From: Sulfitobacter sp. CW3
Lineage (GTDB): Bacteria; Pseudomonadota; Alphaproteobacteria; Rhodobacterales; Rhodobacteraceae
Length of the DNA: 64,000 bases
Assembly: GCF_019392245.1 (NCBI RefSeq)
Contig: NZ_JAHXRL010000012.1
Location: 1 to 64,000, forward strand
Reading direction: 5' to 3'
Shown: piece by piece, positions 22,835 to 30,326 of the stretch
Position numbering within the stretch: position 1 is the first letter of the stretch
Layout: the number at the start of each line of letters is the position of its first letter
Program-made: the position numbers and the translations under genes
Notes under the pieces: generated by a model
Told to the model about the DNA's origin: nothing
Seen by the model: only the letters and a program-made list of their open reading frames with translations
Databases searched by the model: none

Positions 22835-23743
22835 ATGGCTAAGATTGATATTCACCAGCACGTCACAGACACAATCATCGCGCAGATTGAAGCAGGCACC
22901 CCGCCTTGGCGTAAGCCGTGGACAGGTGGCGCAGGTAGCGCAGCCCTGCCCTTGCGTCATAACGGCGAACCATATCGCGGCGTTAATATCTTGATGCTTT
23001 GGGCATCGGCACACATCAGCGATTTTTCATCAGAGCGGTGGATGACTTTCAAACAGGCGGTTGACCTTGGTGGTAGCGTCAAAAAGGGATCAAAATGCGC
23101 CCGTTCTGTCTTTTATGGCACGTTCGAGAAGGAAGGCGACCAGACCGAAAGCGCAGCCGAAACAGGCGAAGGCAAAACCCGCATCCCGTTTGCAAAATGC
23201 AACAACGTATTTAACGCCGACCAGATCGAAGGCTTGCCAGCCGAGTTTTACGTTTTGCCCGATCCGCCCCGCGATCTTGGAACTGAAACAGACCCAGAGC
23301 TTGAAGCGTTTTTCGCCAGTACCGGAGCCGATATTGTGACCAGCTGCGAACCCCGCGCATATTATCGCCCGTCAACAGATCAGATTCACATGCCGCCGAT
23401 AGCCACCTTCTTTGATGCTGCCCGATATTTTGGTGTTTTAGGCCATGAATTGACCCACTGGACAGGCAGCATGAAGCGGCTGGACCGTCTTGGCAAATTC
23501 AACGACCGCAAAGCTTATGCGTTTGAAGAACTGGTTGCCGAAATCGGCGCTTGCATCCTTGGTGTCAAACTTGGGATCGAGCCAGATTTTGACCAAAGCG
23601 CGGCCTATGTTGAGGGATGGCTTGAAGCCCTGAAAAACGACAAAGGTTTGATTTTCAAAGCAGCGTCAGAGGCGCAAAAAGCGGTTGATTTTATCATGGA
23701 TGCCGCCGAGGTCACAAAATCCCAAGAGCAGGCGGCAGCGTAA
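22835..23743 (+). CDS. ardC: ArdC-type antirestriction protein (DUF1738 plus zinc metallopeptidase)
   Basis: A 302-residue full-length ArdC. The N-terminal ssDNA-binding domain (DUF1738) shows VTDTIIAQIEAGTPPWRKPW, YRGVNILMLW, RWMTFKQAVDLGGSVKKG and FYGTFEK. The C-terminal metallopeptidase carries GHELTHWTG near residue 204 (zinc HExxH) and YAFEELVAEIGACIL with the third ligand Glu. ArdC binds single-stranded DNA and protects incoming plasmid DNA from restriction. It points toward the predicted oriT 4 kb away and has the structured leader described above, as expected for a gene expressed early in the recipient. A terminator follows. Confidence 0.92.
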   Translation: MAKIDIHQHVTDTIIAQIEAGTPPWRKPWTGGAGSAALPLRHNGEPYRGVNILMLWASAHISDFSSERWMTFKQAVDLGGSVKKGSKCARSVFYGTFEKEGDQTESAAETGEGKTRIPFAKCNNVFNADQIEGLPAEFYVLPDPPRDLGTETDPELEAFFASTGADIVTSCEPRAYYRPSTDQIHMPPIATFFDAARYFGVLGHELTHWTGSMKRLDRLGKFNDRKAYAFEELVAEIGACILGVKLGIEPDFDQSAAYVEGWLEALKNDKGLIFKAASEAQKAVDFIMDAAEVTKSQEQAAA

Positions 23744-23793
23744 GGAAGCCCCCTACCCCGCAATTCAGCCAAAGAATTTTTCTATGTCTAGTG

Positions 23794-23822
23794 CCCCTGC
23801 CTGATTAGGTGGGGGTTTTTTG
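23794..23822 (+). terminator. Rho-independent terminator of ardC
   Basis: CCCCTGCC, loop TGATTA, GGTGGGGG, then TTTTTT, 50 bp after the ardC stop. Confidence 0.8.
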
Positions 23823-23911
23823 CTATGGGGGTATTGGTGACGCGGCAGTGGACGAGCTGCGCCCGCCCCCTGCCCCGCCTTGCGCTACGCGCCCTGGCCC
23901 TTTGGGCCAGA

Positions 23912-24328
23912 TCAGATGCAGCTAAACGGCATCGGATCACCGAGGCGGACAGTATGCGAGACATCATCAACGGAAATTTCTACGGTGCTATGCGACCTAA
24001 ATCCCGCCAACAGTGGTTCCCACGCGCCACCTTCGTTTGTGGATTTTGAGATGCGACCATAATCAAGCCTTGCTTGGATTGTTATGAGATCGGGAAAACG
24101 GAAAGTCGCAACCGCGTTCATTTCCAAGTCAGAGCCAACGCCGACCATCACAGCGCTGACGGTTGTGCCGTAAACTGAATTGGGGTCACAAACGAGGGAA
24201 AGCACCATGACAGGATCAGCCGTTTGGTAGAGGTCCACACCCCGCTCCATTTCATGTTCCCATGCTAAAACTGAAAACGGAACTGCCGCGAGTGTAGCAC
24301 TAAAGACTAGGGGTGTGATGATACGCAT
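23912..24328 (-). CDS. Secreted hypothetical protein, 138 residues
   Basis: Signal peptide RIITPLVFSATLAAVPFSVLA with cleavage near LAW. The mature part has beta-rich character (DPVMVLSLVCDPNS, DLITIQARLDYGRI, VEISVDDVSHTVRL) and two Cys (LVCD, PFSCI), probably a disulfide. Start 24328 is set by AAGGAGG seven bases upstream. No family is recognised. Convergent with ardC across its terminator. Confidence 0.65.
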   Translation of the reverse strand: MRIITPLVFSATLAAVPFSVLAWEHEMERGVDLYQTADPVMVLSLVCDPNSVYGTTVSAVMVGVGSDLEMNAVATFRFPDLITIQARLDYGRISKSTNEGGAWEPLLAGFRSHSTVEISVDDVSHTVRLGDPMPFSCI

Positions 24329-24381
24329 AGACTGCCTCCTTAGCGAAGACAGTCTAACACTTTCAGTTTGCAAACCCAAGA

Positions 24382-24603
24382 TCACGCGTTGATCGCACCG
24401 GCCTCTTTCCACTCATTTGTCCAAACATCATAGGTGGCAATCACATCGCCAGTTGAGCGATAAAGTGTCAGTGATCCGATTGTTTTAGGATCATTCATGT
24501 AGGCCGATCCGAACGCCCGCAACGTCGCCTCATCATCAGAGTGAACGGTGCCAAGATTATGCACCGCGTCCTCTGCTTTGAGACGCAACATTCCATTCCT
24601 CAT
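24382..24603 (-). CDS. Small hypothetical protein, 73 residues
   Basis: MRNGMLRLKAEDAVHN ... TYDVWTNEWKEAGAINA. It overlaps the end of the gene at 24557 by 47 bp in another frame. It appears to be the second gene of a two-gene unit behind the inverted structured leader. Not recognised. Confidence 0.45.
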   Translation of the reverse strand: MRNGMLRLKAEDAVHNLGTVHSDDEATLRAFGSAYMNDPKTIGSLTLYRSTGDVIATYDVWTNEWKEAGAINA

Positions 24604-24748
24604 AGATCACGTCCGTTCGTTTGCCGTCTTTCCACATTGGCACCTCAGCGCCGGTGTTCCATCTGTAGAGCCAGCCTACAACCACCCGCGTTTTCCGGTC
24701 TAAAATTCGTTTGATAGGTTCTGCATGAAGTCTCTTTTTGCGTGGCAT
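24557..24748 (-). CDS. Small hypothetical basic protein, 63 residues
   Basis: Starts MPRKKRLHAEPIKRI, then RKTRVVVGWLYRWNTG. The start at 24748 has AAAGGGAAAACC upstream. It shares the opening MPRKKR with the ParB-like protein at 25002. Probably cotranscribed with the gene at 24382. Confidence 0.5.
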   Translation of the reverse strand: MPRKKRLHAEPIKRILDRKTRVVVGWLYRWNTGAEVPMWKDGKRTDVIYEEWNVASQSRGRGA

Positions 24749-24874
24749 GGTTTTCCCTTTGCATTGACTGAAAACAGCACTTTCCCGGCGTGATCTGAAA
24801 ACCATTGAGGAAGGGCAAGCGACTGCTTTCCCTGAGTATGCGCGGAGCTTGAGAGGATGGGGGTGAAGCCAAAT

Positions 24875-24930
24875 CGACAGGGTTGGTGCGGCCCGCAGCG
24901 TAGCGAGGACACGGTCCTGTCTATTTTGCT
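24875..24930 (-). promoter_or_regulatory. Structured leader, copy 3 (inverted), upstream of small genes
   Basis: On the minus strand: AATAGACAGGACCGTGTCC, CGCTACGCTGCGGGCCGCACC, AACCCTGTCGATTT. This is the same nested hairpin as at 22650-22695, about 90% identical and in opposite orientation. The downstream genes (24748 and 24603) are also on the minus strand, so the element keeps its position relative to genes. Confidence 0.55.
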
Positions 24931-24933
24931 TCA

Positions 24934-24962
24934 GGGGGAAGGAAGTCGAAACTCCTTCCCCC
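24934..24962 (-). terminator. Hairpin after the ParB-like gene
   Basis: GGGGGAAGG and CCTTCCCCC form a 9-bp perfect stem about 40 bp after the stop of the gene at 25002. Confidence 0.6.
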
Positions 24963-25001
24963 TCTTAACGATATTGCGGAGCGGCTTTGCCGATCCTTCT
25001 A

Positions 25002-25604
25002 TCAATACTTGCTGTTTAGTTCTTCAATGACAGCATCGAGGCAGGACCAAAACAGAGGTTCAAACTGACCGCGCATCATTGCGCCGTCAGATGACAGGCC
25101 AAGGGGGTCATGCTCTTGGCGGAGTTGATCCAGCATCGCAGCCGGTATGCGTTTTGTGCTTTTGTAGCCTTGGCGCATTGGCATCCGTTCCGTGTCGGTT
25201 TTTTCTACGAAAGCTGCCTTCGGTTCAAATTGTTCTACGGCCCGTCTGCCTGCCAATGTTATGGCGTCCTTGGCTGAAATACCTTTGGCTTCCAAAGCGG
25301 TCAGCTTTTCGCTTTGCTCAATTTTTACCGCCGCAGACAACGCTATTTCGCGCTTTTCGCCTACGTCTGGTTTCGCCGCTGGTTGAGCGGCTTTGACGAT
25401 AGGCTTGGGGGCAGGTTTTGGTGCAGGTTCAGCTTTTGCCTTTGGTTCTGATTTTTGCGGTTTGACTGGCTGGGTTGAAGGCACTGTTGGTGAAGGTATC
25501 GGTTCTGGTTTCTCTGCAACCTTGTGTGTCGGTAAAGGCTGCGAAAAATCCGATGTGTATGCCGGATCTGAGCCTTTGATGGCGGTTCTCTTTTTACGCG
25601 GCAT
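25002..25604 (-). CDS. Probable centromere-binding partner of ParA (ParB role)
   Basis: A 200-residue protein following parA with a TAATG overlap. Residues 1-90 are low complexity: MPRKKRTAIKG, then Pro/Lys-rich repeats (PKPAPKPIVKAAQPAAKP). Residues ~95-200 contain helices and a possible ribbon-helix-helix core: ERMPMRQGYKSTKRI (strand) followed by PAAMLDQLRQEH and GQFEPLFWSCLDAVIEEL. Position after a Walker-type ParA and next to a repeated-site array is that of type Ib partition operons. No family name is recognised. DNA binding to the heptads upstream of parA is the natural hypothesis. Confidence 0.6.
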   Translation of the reverse strand: MPRKKRTAIKGSDPAYTSDFSQPLPTHKVAEKPEPIPSPTVPSTQPVKPQKSEPKAKAEPAPKPAPKPIVKAAQPAAKPDVGEKREIALSAAVKIEQSEKLTALEAKGISAKDAITLAGRRAVEQFEPKAAFVEKTDTERMPMRQGYKSTKRIPAAMLDQLRQEHDPLGLSSDGAMMRGQFEPLFWSCLDAVIEELNSKY

Positions 25605-26317
25605 TAGCTCCCCTCCGTCAGCGCATCCAAGATGGACGTTGCTTCTTCAAGGGCTTCATCAAAGTGTTTTGCATGGACACGCATCAACGGCTTTTCACTG
25701 TTGCGACGGTCTATTGCGATCTGATGGATAAATCCCTCAGCTGACGCGTCCTTGTGTTGTTTCCGTTGCATAAAATAATCTTCCATGACCGGAAATTGTG
25801 ATACTGCTTGGCGTTCGACTTCTAGTTCGGCCTTGCTTTGTTTTGCTGGCACGTTCGACAGCACAACATGAAATGATGGTAGCGCATCGGGGTCTTCGGC
25901 TCGTTCCCGCAATCCAACATACCAGTTGAATGTGTCGGTAGTGATTTCAAGATCGTCATCACTGAGCATCATCGGGACTACGACAGCATCACTTTCAGCG
26001 GCCAGATCATCCGCCCAGGCGCCCGCCGCCCCGATTGTGTCGATGAAGATGTAATCGGCAGTATCGTTTTCATATGCGGCGTCCGTTTTTTCGGACAGGT
26101 CTTTTACAACAGTCAGAGGCTCGATCGAGAACAAAGGGTCACTGATCTCCAGCTTGTTCGCCCAACGTGCCAATGCTTGTTGCGGGTCGGCGTCAAACAC
26201 AAGGCAGCGTTTTCCACGTGACATCGCGGCGCTGACCAATGCGCGGGTCAGGGTGGTTTTACCTGCCCCACCTTTCCGCGTCATGATCGCAATCACTTTC
26301 ATATTTTCGTTTGGCAT
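25604..26317 (-). CDS. parA: ParA-family partition ATPase
   Basis: A 237-residue ParA/MinD ATPase. MKVIAIMTRKGGAGKTTLT carries the deviant Walker A (KGGAGKT). Then come VFDADPQQALARWA (Walker A'), YIFIDTIGAAG (Walker B) and VVPMMLSDDDLEITT. There is no N-terminal HTH, which places it with short (type Ib) ParA proteins. Start MPNENMK at 26317 is preferred; the open frame upstream to 26356 runs through the heptad array. Segregates the plasmid together with the gene at 25002. Confidence 0.85.
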   Translation of the reverse strand: MPNENMKVIAIMTRKGGAGKTTLTRALVSAAMSRGKRCLVFDADPQQALARWANKLEISDPLFSIEPLTVVKDLSEKTDAAYENDTADYIFIDTIGAAGAWADDLAAESDAVVVPMMLSDDDLEITTDTFNWYVGLRERAEDPDALPSFHVVLSNVPAKQSKAELEVERQAVSQFPVMEDYFMQRKQHKDASAEGFIHQIAIDRRNSEKPLMRVHAKHFDEALEEATSILDALTEGS

Positions 26318-26671
26318 GTGCCCTGTTCCCTGTGTCTTGTCTGGTGTTCTTTGCATTTGGTTCGTTGTCGCTTGTCATAGGTATTGTGTCAAGTGTTCCC
26401 TGTATCGTGTACGGTGCTGTGTCTGGTGTTCCTTGTCTAGTGTGCGGTGTTGTGTCGTGTGTGGCGTGTATCGTGTGCGGTGTTTTGTATCTGGTATTGT
26501 GTCTCTTGTTTCTGGTTTTGTGGTTGTTGTTAGGTGTTCGGTGTCCTTGGTTTAGTGTCGCTTGTGACTTGCGCAGTGTTTCTTGTATTGTGTCGAGTGC
26601 GCCTTGTTGCTTGTGTCTTGAGAATTAGAATAATTACGTATCGTGTTGCTTGTTCTGTGTTTCGTGTGCTG
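26317..26671. repeat. Phased heptad array, probable partition centromere
   Basis: On the plus strand the DNA is a continuous run of 7-bp units of the form TGTYNNN (minus strand NNNRACA). I count 43 heptads in register: 13 from 26317, 3, 3, 19 and 5. They are interrupted by three 12-mers, TGTACGGTGCTG (26408), TGTGCGGTGTTG (26441) and TGTGCGGTGTTT (26474), exactly 33 bp apart, and by an 18-bp AT-rich gap at 26619-26636. The last three bases of each unit vary freely. It starts at the parA ATG. Short heptad arrays are known as sites for ribbon-helix-helix partition proteins (omega of pSM19035). Inferred role: centromere and parA operator. Confidence 0.8.
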
Positions 26672-26699
26672 TTGGAACGCAAAGCCCAAATAATGCCGA

Positions 26700-27034
26700 C
26701 GAGGTTCAATCGAGGGCGCGCCATGTGCTGATATACGGCGTGAGGGGGCAGGAGCGCGGCCACAGCGGGCATTCTCGGTGATTTTGGTAGGGCAGGGGCC
26801 TAAAGTGCTTATGGGCCGCGAGGCGGCGCATTTTAGGCTTGGGCCGACACCTACGGTTCTGGGCCGGTCTCGCCTTTGGCTCGACACGACCTCACCCAAG
26901 GGTTCGGTCTGAAATTGAATACAATTCACTTTTAACGACTTCGACAATATTATGATAGCGGTGCAACTTTATAATTGTGTCGAAGCCTAAGTGATTGTAT
27001 GGAAGGTGGCAGGAAATAGGGAGTGTATGTTCGC
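26700..27034. other. oriT: Probable oriT region with hairpin and operator
   Basis: Intergenic region between parA and mobC, the usual place for oriT. GCCTAAA (about 26789) and TTTAGGC (about 26835) form arms around a GC-rich loop, flanked by GGCC. On the minus strand near 27008-27018 is ATTTCCTGCCACC, which resembles the P-type/T-border nick consensus ATCCTG-C. The strand and exact nick site are not proven. The operator at 26944-26983 lies within it. Confidence 0.45.
26944..26983. promoter_or_regulatory. AT-rich bipartite inverted repeat (copy 2), upstream of mobC
   Basis: ACAATATTATGA, 13 bp, TTATAATTGT. An outer extension TTCGACAAT / ATTGTGTCGAA makes a longer dyad. Geometry matches the sites at 2703 and 44210. 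Confidence 0.65.
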
Positions 27035-27610
27035 ATGGCTGGCCGCCGACGCTTATCTGATTTGGAGCGATTGGAAATCGTCCGTGAAACGCGCAAAGGC
27101 GTTTCGGCTCAGGTCCTTGGGAAGCGTTTCGGCGTTACGCCGAGAACGATCCAGTACACCGTCCGCCGCGAAAAGTTGCGAAAACGCGATAGCGGCATAC
27201 GAACCGCTCAGATTGGAACAACAGTCACACCGGAGGAATTGCGCGACTTTGAGGCGTTGCTTGGACGGCACGGCATCACCAGCCGATCTGACGGTATGCG
27301 GCGTTTGATCCAAGCTGCGAATGGCGTTTTTCAGCCTGACGAACATCTTGCCGATGAGCTCAAAGGCTTTCGCGCAGCCCTAAATCGCGTCGGCAACAAC
27401 GTGACGCAGATCGCAAAGAGGATGAACGAGGCGAACAACAAGGGAATGAGGCCGTCATTTGGTCCATCAAGTTTGGGTCAGATGCGTAGCCTCGCTGGGT
27501 TCGTGTTGGACTTCGCAGACCAAGTTGATCTTTTGACCCGCCGCAGAACTGACGGGATCAGTATTTTGATCAATGAAGCCATGAAGGAGTTGGTCGATGG
27601 CGAGGAATGA
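27035..27610 (+). CDS. mobC: MobC-like relaxosome accessory protein
   Basis: A 191-residue protein. The N-terminal HTH is LERLEIVRETRKGVSAQVLGK and RFGVTPRTIQYTVRR. A ribbon-helix-helix-like middle follows (IGTTVTPEELRDFEALLGRH, SRSDGMRRLIQAA). The MobC signature is LKGFRAALNRVGNNVTQIAKRMNEAN. It binds oriT and helps the relaxase nick. The start at 27035 is preferred over GTG 27023 because of AGGGAG spacing. It ends inside the relaxase gene (14-bp overlap), so the two are translationally linked. Confidence 0.8.
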   Translation: MAGRRRLSDLERLEIVRETRKGVSAQVLGKRFGVTPRTIQYTVRREKLRKRDSGIRTAQIGTTVTPEELRDFEALLGRHGITSRSDGMRRLIQAANGVFQPDEHLADELKGFRAALNRVGNNVTQIAKRMNEANNKGMRPSFGPSSLGQMRSLAGFVLDFADQVDLLTRRRTDGISILINEAMKELVDGEE

Positions 27611-30326
27611 TGCAGTCAGCGCCGTTACTGGTGAGATTTTCCGCGAGGGATGGAGCAAAGTTCGTGGGTCGATGCAGGGCCTTGGTCAAAAGCGGCCACA
27701 AATGGTCCGCGCAGCCAAGGGCCACAGATCAGCGGTGTTCAAGCCAGTCCGGTCAGGGGGATGCCAGACAAAGAAAGAGCTGACCAATCAACTCGAATAT
27801 CTAACAACGAAATCCTCTCATATCGTAGATAGCCGAGGTGTTCTTGACGGTAAACAGCAGTTGAATGCTGATGAAATCAAGAGCGTTGTTGATCGTTTTT
27901 CGGGTCGCTGGAGTGAGGGTTTCCGCCCAAAGATGGGCCATACGACCCATATGCTCATGTCTTATCCAAAAGGGACTAAAGGCGAAGATGTGCGGGACAT
28001 ATCGGCAGCAGTTAGCGAGCGTTTTTTTGCCAATGACGACCGCAATTTTGACTACATCATCGCGATCCACGAAGACCGGGATCATCCACACGCCCACATA
28101 GTCATTAACCGCAAGTCCCAAGAGGGCGAGTTTTTCTATCTGGGGCGGGACCACCACTTTAACTACGACGACTTCCGTACAGCGATGGTCGAGGAAGCTG
28201 AAAAGGTTGGTGTCAGGCTTGAAGCTACCAAGCGCATTGATCGTGGCGACACAACTTATGCCCCGCGCACAAAAGAAATTTACGAAGCGAAAAAAGAGGA
28301 CCGTGAGCCGGTTCAGCGTGAAAGGGTCGGTCGCGACCTGGACCGCGCGTTAGCCGAAATTGCGACCACAGCGAAAGCATATCGTTCATTGGCGGCTGAG
28401 GCCAATGACGAGAACCGCGAAGACATTGCAAACGCCTTGTTTCGTGCGGGCGAAATACTCGCAGCAGGCGGCAAACTTGAACAAGATGGAGAGATTTACA
28501 TGGCGAACCAAGAGTCCTTTGACGATCTTCGTGGCCGTTTCGCAGAACGGGCAGAGCGGGTTGAGCAGTTTGTGCGCGATGCACCAGACAGCATGAAAGC
28601 GCGATATGAGAAGCAGTTGGATCAGATTTACCGGAATGTAGCCCACATGCAGCCCATGGGCGTGCGATCACAGACGTTGAACGATGCGCCGTCTGATACT
28701 GGCATCTACTCGGAAACTAACATCAATAAAGACGGTCTTGGTGCAATGAAGGAACCGGAAACACGCGCACAGATCGAGACAGCATTGCGCGGCACCGGAA
28801 TTTCGTCATCTGCGATCATTGCGAGGGTAGAGCAGGGGGCCAGCAATGCGTCACTTGAGCAGCGTTGGATTGCAGACGATTTATCCAAGATTGCCAAGGA
28901 AGACGGGTTGAATCTTGAACGGCAGGAGGACTTGGCTGTTGCCGCACAAAAACTGGACGCAGCACATGTTCGGTTGGGTGAGACACTTGAGAGGGCCGAA
29001 GTGCTTAAAGATGATGGGATTGTCTACAGCGATGATCAAGAGCGCCCATCTGACGAAGAATTTGCAAGCATGATGGAAAATGCAGCAGACGAAGACTATC
29101 GCAATGACATTGCCGACCAACTTAGGGCCGAAGCTGGGGCCGAGCGGGCCGAAATTGAAGGTATTGCGAAGGCTGGGCGTGAAGAAGTCGTATCGGACGC
29201 CTTCCAACAAAATATGAAGTCTATGGAACGCGCCGGTATGCCTGCCTCTGTCATTGGCGGCTACACCGTTGAAATGACGGATCGGGCCGAGCAGCGCATT
29301 GATGAAAACCCCGAATTGATCGGAATGAGCCGTCAGGATCGCCGAGAATTTGAAGCGTTGGAGAATGATCTTACCCAAACTGGCGAATTTCTGGATGGAT
29401 CAGAGAACGACGCAAAATTGCAGCAAGACCGAGAGGTGCAGTTTGAAGCCTTCGCCGCAAAGTCATCAGCGCATGCGCAACTTGCGTCAAGGGCATGGGA
29501 TAAACTTGGCACCGATTTGGACAAGCCGAACGGATTTGTTGAAGGACAACGCGATACTGTTGCAGTTCGAAACGACAATGAAACTACCGCCCAGCAAATC
29601 GACCGTGGTGTCATTGAGCAGTACGAAAACCCGACGAGCGACTACGCACGATTTGAACGGCTTGGTATCGAGCGCAATCAAGCAGGTGGAAAGATTGACG
29701 GCGTGGCAATGGGAGAGGCATTCACGACACTCGCCAAAGACCGAAACGATGGAACAATGTCACTCGAAGAACGGCAGCGCACCGACGAATATCTAAAAGA
29801 CACGGCGGATCAGTATGGCGACATGATGCGTTCTGCGCTTTTGCGTCAAGATACGCGCGAGTTCCGAGAACATGAGCATGAAGACCATGAAGCGTATAGC
29901 GAAGCCAGTCAGAAATTCGAGCTGGAGCGGCTTCGTGAGTTCGACAACGCAGTTAGGCCGTATCGTACCGATCAAGTCGAAAGCGCCGAAATGCGCCGCG
30001 TTATTGAACATGAGAAAGTCGAAAAGATCGACGGACCATTCGACCAATTTGGTGGCGAACATACCTTCCGTGACGATGTTGAACGCGAGTTGAATGATGA
30101 ACAACTAGAAGCGCTCAAGAAAGGTGATGCAGACGCGCTTTCAGAGGTCATTGATAACCGTCTTGACCGTCTGTACGCCGCGAAAGCCTACCTGCAATCT
30201 GACGAGGCAACCGCCAATAGCGAAGCCACACGCGAGGTCATTTCTGAAATCAACGACGAGGAATATGACGCCGTAAGGTTGAAGCAGGTTCACGCCAACA
30301 CAGAGAAGGGTCAGACTCATGGATAA
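27597..30326 (+). CDS. Relaxase, VirD2/MobA-like (MOBP-type)
   Basis: A 909-residue protein. The catalytic domain is in the first ~230 residues: NQLEYLTTKSSHIVDS contains candidate Tyr nucleophiles, GHTTHMLMSYPKGT is a motif-II-like block, and IIAIHEDRDHPHAHIVIN is the three-histidine metal motif III. The remaining ~680 residues are charged, largely helical and glutamate-rich, without a recognised helicase or primase. It cleaves one strand at oriT and leads the T-strand through the VirB channel. The ATG follows AAGGAGTTGGTCG; the end overlaps virD4 by eight bases. Together with MobC and VirD4 it makes the DNA-processing unit. Confidence 0.85.
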   Translation: MARNDAVSAVTGEIFREGWSKVRGSMQGLGQKRPQMVRAAKGHRSAVFKPVRSGGCQTKKELTNQLEYLTTKSSHIVDSRGVLDGKQQLNADEIKSVVDRFSGRWSEGFRPKMGHTTHMLMSYPKGTKGEDVRDISAAVSERFFANDDRNFDYIIAIHEDRDHPHAHIVINRKSQEGEFFYLGRDHHFNYDDFRTAMVEEAEKVGVRLEATKRIDRGDTTYAPRTKEIYEAKKEDREPVQRERVGRDLDRALAEIATTAKAYRSLAAEANDENREDIANALFRAGEILAAGGKLEQDGEIYMANQESFDDLRGRFAERAERVEQFVRDAPDSMKARYEKQLDQIYRNVAHMQPMGVRSQTLNDAPSDTGIYSETNINKDGLGAMKEPETRAQIETALRGTGISSSAIIARVEQGASNASLEQRWIADDLSKIAKEDGLNLERQEDLAVAAQKLDAAHVRLGETLERAEVLKDDGIVYSDDQERPSDEEFASMMENAADEDYRNDIADQLRAEAGAERAEIEGIAKAGREEVVSDAFQQNMKSMERAGMPASVIGGYTVEMTDRAEQRIDENPELIGMSRQDRREFEALENDLTQTGEFLDGSENDAKLQQDREVQFEAFAAKSSAHAQLASRAWDKLGTDLDKPNGFVEGQRDTVAVRNDNETTAQQIDRGVIEQYENPTSDYARFERLGIERNQAGGKIDGVAMGEAFTTLAKDRNDGTMSLEERQRTDEYLKDTADQYGDMMRSALLRQDTREFREHEHEDHEAYSEASQKFELERLREFDNAVRPYRTDQVESAEMRRVIEHEKVEKIDGPFDQFGGEHTFRDDVERELNDEQLEALKKGDADALSEVIDNRLDRLYAAKAYLQSDEATANSEATREVISEINDEEYDAVRLKQVHANTEKGQTHG

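Noticed and set aside
26154..26628. Plus-strand frames of 105 and 133 codons over the heptad array
   Set aside because: They consist of Val, Cys, Ser and Leu repeats that result from a 7-bp repeat read in threes; no start or family. The repeat explains them.
26552..26947. Minus-strand frame of 131 codons
   Set aside because: Runs into the heptad array and the operator; composition not protein-like.
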